A DNA stretch of 64,000 bases. Origin: JASSUD01 sp031963005. Its GTDB lineage: Bacteria; Pseudomonadota; Gammaproteobacteria; Burkholderiales; Burkholderiaceae. The first letter of the stretch is position 1, and every line of letters starts with the position of its first letter. A program made the position numbers and the translations under genes. The notes beneath the pieces were generated by a model. That model saw only the letters and a program-made list of their open reading frames with translations. It ran no database searches and was not told where the DNA came from. The stretch covers positions 62,001-126,000 of the forward strand of contig JASSUL010000004.1 in NCBI GenBank assembly GCA_031963005.1. Reading direction: 5' to 3'. Below, piece by piece: positions 1 through 8,134 of the stretch.

Positions 1-460
1 ACCCCAATATCCCCAAAAGGTTTTCAAAAAAACCTATTGCTTTTGGATAGGCTCAACCGTTGAAAAATAGGATAACACTCCCATCCCGCTCTTTACTTAG
101 CAATGAATTAGGAGGCGTTCCAAAAAAACGCCTTGGGAAGGATGCAGGGTGCATTGTTAGGCTTTCTGCTGCGCGCAGAAATTAGAGGAGTCTAAAAAAA
201 GAGCTGGAGGTCTTCTTCAAAGGTCTTGTTTGTCTTATGCAAAAAGCTAGGTATGCATGACATAGAAACGATTAGAGCGTGATTTGTGCCAAAAACATGG
301 GGTAACCCTGTGTAAGGGATATAAATGACCTATTTTTTTATGCATTTTTGAGCTCCTTCTAAACAAAGAAGGATGCATCGACAGGTATAATACGTTTCTG
401 AGACTTTTCGGACTTTTTTCTAGTTTCTCTCTCTTTTTTCACTTGTCCTTCAGGTGTTTC
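1..460. other. Intergenic region upstream of purL
   Basis: I see no trustworthy open frame here. The stretch holds two short perfect hairpins (arms 18-24/29-35 and 113-119/127-133). The first could be the end of a gene lying left of the window. A consensus -10 hexamer TATAAT lies at 386-391, about 70 bases before the purL ATG, but no good -35 precedes it at 16-18 bases. A promoter for purL here is plausible, not shown. Confidence 0.4.
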
Positions 461-3400
461 ATGCCTCATTGCTCCTACCTACTTGGCACGCTTGCGCATT
501 CCGCTTTCCGTTTGGAGCGATATAAACAGCATTTGCAAGCGATGGATGCAAGCGTAAGTGGTTTGCATGCCCGCTACGTCTACTTTATACAGACTACACA
601 AGCGCTAAGTAGTACAGAGCAAGGCCGTCTGCGAGTACTCCTCAATGCACAGGATGAACTCAATGGAACACCAGATACCCCGCAAGACCTTGCCAGGGCA
701 GGTACTCAAAAACAAGCCGCTTTTTCTGAAAATACGCCGCATTCTGCTTTAAACGCAGTCGCCTCAGCGCCAACTAGTCTTACTGGCAGCTTATCGCAAT
801 TGCAATGGATGGTTATCCCACGGATTGGCACGATTTCTCCTTGGGCTAGCAAGGCCGTGGATATTGCGCACGACTGTGGTTTGTCTTCGATCATCCGTAT
901 TGAACGAGGCATTGTCTATACGATATATCGGTATGTGCCTGACAATACTCATGCGGCACCTGTTTCTGCACAAAGCACCGCAGCTACTTGCGTGCTAGCA
1001 CAAGCTTTGCACGATAAAATGACGGAAACGGTAGTACAGACCTATCAAGAGGCTTACGCATTATTCGATCCTCTTCCTTCTCAAGAAATGCAGCGGGTTC
1101 CCCTTTTGCAAGAAGGTAAAAAGGCGCTTCGGTTAGCTAATCTGAACTGGGGTTTGGCACTGAGTGATACAGAAATAGATTATTTATATGACGCTTTTAC
1201 ACGTTTAGGAAGAAATCCTAGCGATGCGGAATTAATGATGTTTGCGCAAGCCAATAGCGAACATTGCCGACATAAAATCTTCAATGCACGTTGGGTCATC
1301 GACGGTGAATCCCAAGCAGATTCCCTTTTTAGCCTCATCAAACGCACACACGCGCAGCATCCTGAGCACACTGAAGTAGCCTACTCCGATAATGCCGCGG
1401 TGATTACAGGAGCGCAGATTGAGCGATGGACTCCTGCACCAGAGACGGGGTTGTACCAGTCGCATACCGAACTGACGCATAGTGTTATTAAAGTAGAAAC
1501 CCATAATCACCCCACGGCCATTGCCCCCTTTCCTGGCGCGGCGACAGGAGCCGGTGGAGAAATCCGTGATGAAGGCGCTACAGGTCGCGGTGCTCGGCCA
1601 AAAGCGGGATTGAGTGGATTTTCGGTATCCAATTTGCATTTGCCTGAAATGGAAATGGCGTGGGAACAGGCTAATGGGCAAGCTCCTTCCTTATCCTCCG
1701 AGGTAGACTCCGAGGTAAATACGGCTATTCCGCCTGATTGTCGTCCGCCGCATTTGGCTTCCCCATTAGATATTATGTTGCAGGGTCCTATAGGCGCTGC
1801 CGCGTTTAATAATGAATTCGGCCGCCCCAATTTAGGAGGGTATTTTCGGGTCTATGAACAGTGGGTAGACGGTCAGCATCGCGGGTATGCGAAGCCCATT
1901 ATGATCGCCGGAGGGTTGGGTAATATTGCCGATCGTGACACCCATAAATCTAGTTTTGTCGCTGGCACGCTGCTAGTCCAAATTGGTGGGCCGGGTATGC
2001 GCATTGGCTTAGGAGGGGGAGCTGCGAGTTCCTTAACTTCAGGGGCTAATCGGGCAGAATTGGATTTTGATTCTGTACAACGTGGCAATCCGGAAATGCA
2101 ACGCCGTGCACAAGAAGTCATTAACGCCTGTTGCGTATTGGGGCAAAAGGAAGGCGGACATAATCCTATCTTGAGCATACACGATGTGGGTGCAGGGGGA
2201 TTATCTAATGCTTTTCCAGAGTTAGTAGAAGGCGCTCACCTAGGTGCACGCTTTGTTTTGCAAAACATCCAGCTTGAAGAAAGCGGCTTATCAGCGCGTG
2301 AAATTTGGAGTAATGAAGCGCAGGAGCGTTATGTACTCGCTATTGCTGCTGCGGATTGGCCTGTATTTGAAGCCATATGTCTACGCGAGCGCTGTCCTTG
2401 TGCCATTGTGGGAGAAGCCACGCAGGAGCGTCAACTACAACTGATCGATACGACCAGTGACGCTCCCCCCATCGATATGCCGATGGAGGTTTTATTAGGC
2501 AATCCTCCGCGCATGGAGCGCACGGTCCAACGGTCGGCATCGCGCAAAGAAGAAATAGACACTGGGGCACTGCATCAGCAGCCTTCATATCGACCTTCTG
2601 GTATTCATATAGATGATTTTGCACTGGATATGCTGATTCATGCTGTACTGCAACATCCTACCGTGGCTAGTAAGGCTTTCTTATTAACGATAGGTGATCG
2701 TACCGTAGGCGGTTTATCGGTACGTGATCCTTTCGTTGGCCCTTGGCAAGTTCCCGTGGCCGATTGCGCCATCATGGCGATGGATTATGCAGGATACCGC
2801 GGTGAAGCTATGGCCATGGCAGAGCGCGCTCCGTTAGCCGTTATTGATGCAGCGGCTTCTGTACGTATAGCCTTAGGAGAAGTGATTACCAATTTAGCCG
2901 CAGCGCCAATCACCGAACTCAGTGATATTAAGCTCTCCGCAAATTGGATGGCTGCCTGTGGAAAAGATGCGGAAGAGGTGGCGTTGTATGATGGAGTCAA
3001 AGCGCTCAGTGATCTATGCGTAGCGCTTGGCGTCAGTATTCCTGTTGGTAAAGATTCGCTCTCCATGCGTACCCAATGGCGAACGCCAACGGCACAGACG
3101 CATTCGCCTTCTACGGCAGAATCCACAGAGCATGAAATCACTTCCCCTTTATCGGTCGTGTTATCGGGGTTTGCTCCGGTATTAGATGTGCGAGGCCATT
3201 TAACACCGCAACTGCATACAGGGCATCAAGAACCCATCACAGCAGAAATCGCGCTGACTTCCTCTAACACCGATGCGGCTGCATCAACAGAGCTGATTCT
3301 CATTGATTTAGGTCGAGGCCAAAATCGCTTAGGAGCCAGCATCGCAGCGCAAGTGATGGGCCAAGTAGGGAATGTGACTCCCAATATCGATGCACAGCAA

Positions 3401-4837
3401 GGTATAGAAGACCTCAAAGGCTTTTTTAAAGCCATTCAAACCCTACGTGCGCAAAATAGCATCCTGGCTTACCATGATCGCTCAGATGGCGGGCTCCTAG
3501 CTACGGTGTGCGAGATGGCATTTGCAGGCCATACAGGCATATCACTGAATATAGATATGCTAGTTTTAGATCCTGCCCAAGAGCCCGATTATGGAGATGC
3601 CAAAAATTGGGCAAAACAAGTAGCCGGTCAGCGTGCTCAGCGCACGGTGCAAACCTTGTTTTCAGAAGAATTAGGCGCGGTCATTCAAACACGGGTTCAA
3701 GATCGTGCCGCCGTATTTGCCATACTACGCGAGCAAGGTTTAGGCGCCTGCAGCCATGTAATAGGTACGCTCAATACCCAAGATACGATTGACATATACC
3801 GCGATACGCAAAAAATCTTCAGCGCCCCTCGTGTGGAGCTGCAACGCCTATGGAGTACGGTGAGTTGGCGTATCGCTCAGTTGCGCGATGCGCCAGAGTG
3901 TGCCGATAGTGAATATAAGGCCCTAGAAGATACCCAGGATCCAGGGTTATCCGTGCATTTAACCTTTGATCTCAATGATCCTCTATGGACTCCCTCTGCT
4001 ATTAGCACAGGGGCTCGTCCCCGTGTGGCGATTTTGCGTGAGCAAGGAGTCAATTCACACTCCGAGATGGCCTATGCATTTTGCCAAGCAGGATTTGATG
4101 CCTATGATGTGACCATGAGTGACCTACTCGCAGGCCATAAATCCCTGAACGATTTTATCGGTTTAGTGGCCTGTGGCGGTTTTTCTTATGGAGATGTATT
4201 AGGAGCAGGGGAGGGGTGGGCTAAAACCATCCGTTTCAATCCTCGCTTACTAGAGGCATTTTCTGCGTTCTTTACTAGGGGTGACACGTTTGCGCTAGGC
4301 GTTTGTAATGGTTGCCAGATGTTAAGCGCACTTGCTGGAGATTTACAAATACATACAGAAGGCCATGCTTCTACCCGTTGGCCTGGATTAATCCCTGGTG
4401 CACAAGCGTGGCCAGCCTTCACTCGCAATCTATCTGAGCAGTTTGAAGCACGCCTTTCGTTGGTCGATATTCCTCCATCTCCCTCTCTCTTTTTGAATGG
4501 CATGGAAGGGTCCCGTTTGCCCGTAGTCGTATCGCACGGTGAAGGTTATGCGAATTTCTCCCAGCGAGGCGATTTTGCTGCCCTGCAGCAAAACCAGCAA
4601 ATTGCACTACGCTTTGTAGATCACTATGGACAATCCACTGAGCGTTATCCTTTGAATCCCAATGGTTCTGTACAGGGCCTCACGGGAGTCACTACGCCGG
4701 ATGGACGTTTCACCGCGCTGATGCCCCACCCAGAACGTGTTTTCCGCGCCATACAAATGAGTTGGCACCCTGCGGAATGGAAAGAAGCCAGCCCTTGGTT
4801 CCGCTTATTTCAAAATGCACGACGTGCAGTAGGATAA
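461..4837 (+). CDS. purL: Phosphoribosylformylglycinamidine synthase (FGAM synthase), single-chain PurL
   Basis: It converts FGAR, glutamine and ATP to FGAM in the fourth step of purine synthesis. The 1458-residue chain has the full large-PurL layout. A PurS-like N-terminal part comes first, then the NSEHCRHK motif at about 265-272. The signature around THNHPTAIAPFPGA follows at 347-360, then two PurM-like halves (second one with PVGKDSLSMR). A C-terminal class-I glutaminase carries nucleophile Cys1282 in GVCNGCQM and the PHPE motif at 1422-1425. The ATG at 461 was chosen over a TTG at 443 because AGGTG lies just before it and the protein then begins like Burkholderiales PurL. It is about 100 residues longer than typical, with hydrophilic loops such as the SEVDSEV segment near residue 410. 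It stands alone, with no partner gene in operon. Confidence 0.97.
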   Translation: MPHCSYLLGTLAHSAFRLERYKQHLQAMDASVSGLHARYVYFIQTTQALSSTEQGRLRVLLNAQDELNGTPDTPQDLARAGTQKQAAFSENTPHSALNAVASAPTSLTGSLSQLQWMVIPRIGTISPWASKAVDIAHDCGLSSIIRIERGIVYTIYRYVPDNTHAAPVSAQSTAATCVLAQALHDKMTETVVQTYQEAYALFDPLPSQEMQRVPLLQEGKKALRLANLNWGLALSDTEIDYLYDAFTRLGRNPSDAELMMFAQANSEHCRHKIFNARWVIDGESQADSLFSLIKRTHAQHPEHTEVAYSDNAAVITGAQIERWTPAPETGLYQSHTELTHSVIKVETHNHPTAIAPFPGAATGAGGEIRDEGATGRGARPKAGLSGFSVSNLHLPEMEMAWEQANGQAPSLSSEVDSEVNTAIPPDCRPPHLASPLDIMLQGPIGAAAFNNEFGRPNLGGYFRVYEQWVDGQHRGYAKPIMIAGGLGNIADRDTHKSSFVAGTLLVQIGGPGMRIGLGGGAASSLTSGANRAELDFDSVQRGNPEMQRRAQEVINACCVLGQKEGGHNPILSIHDVGAGGLSNAFPELVEGAHLGARFVLQNIQLEESGLSAREIWSNEAQERYVLAIAAADWPVFEAICLRERCPCAIVGEATQERQLQLIDTTSDAPPIDMPMEVLLGNPPRMERTVQRSASRKEEIDTGALHQQPSYRPSGIHIDDFALDMLIHAVLQHPTVASKAFLLTIGDRTVGGLSVRDPFVGPWQVPVADCAIMAMDYAGYRGEAMAMAERAPLAVIDAAASVRIALGEVITNLAAAPITELSDIKLSANWMAACGKDAEEVALYDGVKALSDLCVALGVSIPVGKDSLSMRTQWRTPTAQTHSPSTAESTEHEITSPLSVVLSGFAPVLDVRGHLTPQLHTGHQEPITAEIALTSSNTDAAASTELILIDLGRGQNRLGASIAAQVMGQVGNVTPNIDAQQGIEDLKGFFKAIQTLRAQNSILAYHDRSDGGLLATVCEMAFAGHTGISLNIDMLVLDPAQEPDYGDAKNWAKQVAGQRAQRTVQTLFSEELGAVIQTRVQDRAAVFAILREQGLGACSHVIGTLNTQDTIDIYRDTQKIFSAPRVELQRLWSTVSWRIAQLRDAPECADSEYKALEDTQDPGLSVHLTFDLNDPLWTPSAISTGARPRVAILREQGVNSHSEMAYAFCQAGFDAYDVTMSDLLAGHKSLNDFIGLVACGGFSYGDVLGAGEGWAKTIRFNPRLLEAFSAFFTRGDTFALGVCNGCQMLSALAGDLQIHTEGHASTRWPGLIPGAQAWPAFTRNLSEQFEARLSLVDIPPSPSLFLNGMEGSRLPVVVSHGEGYANFSQRGDFAALQQNQQIALRFVDHYGQSTERYPLNPNGSVQGLTGVTTPDGRFTALMPHPERVFRAIQMSWHPAEWKEASPWFRLFQNARRAVG

Positions 4838-5183
4838 TGCGAGGTTCATTTCGTGATACAAATCAAATATATAAATACATATTTTTTATCTCTGAATAAA
4901 TAAAAAACCTACACTATTTGAAAATAGTAAATTTGATATTGCTTTGAATATATATAAAAATATTTAAATAGAAAATATAATAATTCAAAGAGATATCTGT
5001 ACTATTTTTGGGGGTTCGTATAGGACGATATCAGACTCCGCTTCCAAAAGACTGCCTATGATTGATCACAGCGATCGATGGTGGGCAGCGAAGTGCTCGC
5101 CAGTAGATTTTTATAGTTATTTGCTTGCTATCTTTAAGAAAAATCACTAATAGGCTGAGCAAGTCCAAGGAAGGGGAGTCACT
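4838..5183. other. AT-rich intergenic region before the first F-box gene
   Basis: This very AT-rich stretch has no supported gene. An imperfect hairpin lies near 5052-5087 (CTGCC paired with GGCAG, with an inner TTGATC/GATCGA stem). Base composition changes abruptly at the end of purL, consistent with the left edge of an acquired or fast-evolving segment. Confidence 0.4.
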
Positions 5184-6680
5184 TTGTACACTAATTTAAT
5201 AAACTGCTTGTCGGTAGGGCAGATTTTTAAATATATTCATCAGCGTATCCATCGTGATACATGTCCGCATAAAGATCAACCAGCTACATCAACAGCTGTG
5301 ACAATTCAAAAAGAAAAATTATTAACAAATCTGCCTGAAGAAGTATTGCTGCATATTATAGAGAGTCTTCTTCCGAATAATTCCTCTCGAAATAATTGGA
5401 TTGCGGATATAAAAAACCTCCAATACACTTGTAAGTTATTTTTTAGGTTAGGATTTGTCGCTAGAAATACGCATTTATTACCATTTTTTAATTTCAAAGA
5501 TAATCTGTCTGGCAATGCATCAGGCCGTGTTAGCAGTAAAATAGCAGCTTGGTTTTTTCATACTAGGAACATGCAGCATGCAATGCTTTGGAAAGAAATA
5601 GATAGTTTGATAATGTCACCCAATAAAAGGCCTTTTGATGTATATAAATTATGGGGAATGCAAAAAGATGGGTTCAATCAAAATGAATCGCTTGCCAATT
5701 TAGTAGAATTAAATCTTCTGAATATAAGCGATTTAAAAGAAATAACACTCAATAAGGCCCAGCATTTATATATCACGTCGAAATCCGCCTTTTGGAGCAT
5801 TATAAAAGAAAATCCAGATTTCTCCTACTTCAAAAAAATACCAGATGATTTTCTGAAGATAGATAATTTCAGAAGAATAGGAAATTCTAAAATGCTTATT
5901 AAAGCATTCAGAGAAAACATTGATGTTTTTAATGACATGATCAGAAGCAAAGTATGCCTACATTATCGAGATCCTTTTACTAATCAAGAACCTTTTATAG
6001 ATATCATATCAAGCCCAGAAAACGATGATGTGATGCGTGCGATGGCTGCTTATATAGATCTGCATGCAACATACTATAAAGGTGAAAATATTATCCATGC
6101 TATAGCAGAAACAGGGAATGATAAAGCACTGAGTTATTTTCATGAAAATAACGTAGACTGCAAAAAGAAAAATTATGATGGGAGAAGTCCTATATTTTTC
6201 TCTGTTTTACATGGACATAAAGAATTTACAGAAAAATTGATTGAGTATGGCGAATCTGCAAATATAAAAGATAAAGAAGAAAACACGCTTCTTATGATTT
6301 TAGTTCAAGAAATTCGATATTTTCATGAACATGAAATTTTTCTGAAATTAATACAATCAGGCGCAGAAATATATGCAATAAATAAAGATAAAAAAAATGT
6401 TTTACATCTTTTATTTGAAAGCATGAACTTCAGAAGATTTATTCTGATAGCCGATATATATAATGAAGAAGATAATAGAGAAAATGAAATTTCTATAAAA
6501 GAGCAAAATAGCGATCGCGATTTCTTTATTCAGATGGTTAAATTTATTAAAATGTTAACTACAGAGTATAGTTCACTAAATAAAGTAAAGGATAAAAACG
6601 GTCAGACTCCATTTAATATTTTAGAAATAGAATATGGAAAAAGAGGAGTAAGATTCATAGAAAATTTACGATATATTTAA
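5184..6680 (+). CDS. F-box and ankyrin-repeat protein, candidate host-directed effector
   Basis: The 498-residue protein has an F-box-like segment at about 48-90 (NLPEEVLLHIIESLL) and degenerate ankyrin repeats at about 297-420 (for example GRSPIFFSVLHGHKEF, then KLIEYGESANIKDKEEN). F-box domains bind Skp1 of eukaryotic SCF ubiquitin ligases, and ankyrins bind partner proteins. An N-terminal F-box with C-terminal ankyrins matches Legionella AnkB, so a role inside a eukaryotic host is a reasonable inference. No Sec signal peptide is visible. The TTG start is supported by AAGGGGAG at 5171-5178 with good spacing and by lack of a better ATG nearby. The gene is much more AT-rich than purL or alaS. 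Two similar proteins lie at 16464-17873 and 62721-64000. Confidence 0.8.
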   Translation: MYTNLINCLSVGQIFKYIHQRIHRDTCPHKDQPATSTAVTIQKEKLLTNLPEEVLLHIIESLLPNNSSRNNWIADIKNLQYTCKLFFRLGFVARNTHLLPFFNFKDNLSGNASGRVSSKIAAWFFHTRNMQHAMLWKEIDSLIMSPNKRPFDVYKLWGMQKDGFNQNESLANLVELNLLNISDLKEITLNKAQHLYITSKSAFWSIIKENPDFSYFKKIPDDFLKIDNFRRIGNSKMLIKAFRENIDVFNDMIRSKVCLHYRDPFTNQEPFIDIISSPENDDVMRAMAAYIDLHATYYKGENIIHAIAETGNDKALSYFHENNVDCKKKNYDGRSPIFFSVLHGHKEFTEKLIEYGESANIKDKEENTLLMILVQEIRYFHEHEIFLKLIQSGAEIYAINKDKKNVLHLLFESMNFRRFILIADIYNEEDNRENEISIKEQNSDRDFFIQMVKFIKMLTTEYSSLNKVKDKNGQTPFNILEIEYGKRGVRFIENLRYI

Positions 6681-6751
6681 CCCTATTTTTAAATATGCAA
6701 TATGTAGTAAATGACCAGCCCATATTATAAAAAAACGTAATATGGATAAGG

Positions 6752-8011
6752 CTAAGCGGGCAGGTGAAGTGCAAAAGTGGCTAATTGCAGCGTGCGATCC
6801 TCCCGTATACACACTAGATGCAATTGATCTACATCGTGAGAAAAATTAAGCGGCAGCAAGCCGCTTAATGGAGGAGAGCAGGGGAGTTTTACCCGGAAAC
6901 AGGTCAGGCTATTGAGCGGTTTGTAGGTAGAGGCAAGGCATAGCAAGGGATTCGCGCTCTTATATAATTTGGTGTTTTGCTGCGTCGCTAAGGACATTGT
7001 ATGTCCTGCGTGGAAATCAAAAATCTCTACACCCCCCTGCGCATAAGCTAATGCAATATAGGCTAAGTTTTTTGAAAAGGCGATACTACAAGGTAGAGGA
7101 GGTCGTTGCTCCTCTGTTGATATTGGAATGCAGGCAAATTTACTTGCTACCATAAAAGCGCATTCGGGATATTGCCTGTCTTGAATGAGAATTTCCGCCC
7201 AATGCTTACAGGATGAAGTGGTATATCGAGCAGTGATTAAAAATCGCTCATCGGCAGACAATCCTAGTAAATGGGGCGCATTACCGCCAGGTTGTACATA
7301 ACTATCCACAGCGCCATGCATATTAAAGCAGTAAATATGGGTTGTAGAACTTGCGTAGAGCGTGCCATCGTCGCTGATCGCCAAAGTGGCTATCCTATCG
7401 CCTTGAGGGATAGGTACTGATTCCACCGCATCATGCAAACGGTCATGTCGATATAAAGCGCCATTTGCATGTAAAATCGCGATAAATCGACCATTTCCAG
7501 CAATATCGATCTGTGCAATGGGCCCCATTTGCTGGGGACATAGGGTATTTAGGCGATGTAGCGTGTCGTATAGACTATGCGCTACGTGGGCTTCATGCAC
7601 GTATACCGTATGATGAGGATCTACAAGCACCGAGTATTTAACAGGGGGGTGTAATCCAGCTTGGCTAATAGAGGCACCTGCTGGCGTAGCATACCGCCTT
7701 CTCCAAAAAAGGGGCGATGGTATGGTATTTTGTAGATATGGCTTGCCTGCAATGATCCGATAATTGCTATTCTCTGGGTCTAGCGCATTAAATGCATGTA
7801 CTAGACAATCCCCATAACGATCTATCCCTATTAACGCCTGATGCTGATGCTGCGCAAAGCGCGTGGATTCAATGCATCGTGGTCGTAAAAGCGGGAAAGA
7901 GGCAGGGGCAATGTGTAGATGACAGGCATTTTTGGGCAACGCTGCGATATCTAATGTAGCAGTATCAAAAACATTTTCTTTAGCGGGTATACCGTACTTT
8001 ATAGAAGTCAT
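6752..8011 (-). CDS. Unrecognised protein, possibly beta-propeller
   Basis: I do not recognise this 419-residue protein. It has no signal peptide or membrane segment. The middle shows recurring short strand-turn units resembling propeller blades: IDIAGNGRFIAILHANG, then LAISDDGTLYASSTT, then LGLSADERFLITARY, each followed by a polar turn. A WD40-like or related fold is therefore possible but unproven. A TTG at 8032 would add seven residues; the ATG at 8011 is preferred only for codon type, as neither has a clear Shine-Dalgarno. It lies convergent to the F-box gene and divergent from alaS. Base composition is closer to the housekeeping genes than to the F-box gene. Confidence 0.6.
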   Translation of the reverse strand: MTSIKYGIPAKENVFDTATLDIAALPKNACHLHIAPASFPLLRPRCIESTRFAQHQHQALIGIDRYGDCLVHAFNALDPENSNYRIIAGKPYLQNTIPSPLFWRRRYATPAGASISQAGLHPPVKYSVLVDPHHTVYVHEAHVAHSLYDTLHRLNTLCPQQMGPIAQIDIAGNGRFIAILHANGALYRHDRLHDAVESVPIPQGDRIATLAISDDGTLYASSTTHIYCFNMHGAVDSYVQPGGNAPHLLGLSADERFLITARYTTSSCKHWAEILIQDRQYPECAFMVASKFACIPISTEEQRPPLPCSIAFSKNLAYIALAYAQGGVEIFDFHAGHTMSLATQQNTKLYKSANPLLCLASTYKPLNSLTCFRVKLPCSPPLSGLLPLNFSHDVDQLHLVCIREDRTLQLATFALHLPA

Positions 8012-8134
8012 AAGGTTTAAGCATTTTTCCAAGTGCTTAGCATATGGCGTATGGCATATGTCTAGCGCCTATTCGCTATTTGCGACGATTTGATTTTATC
8101 TTTCCAGTGTAGTTTCTTTTCATTTTTCTCTCCC

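Noticed and set aside
2244..2444. Overlapping frames inside purL
   Set aside because: Shadow frames in a strongly conserved gene, without start signals.
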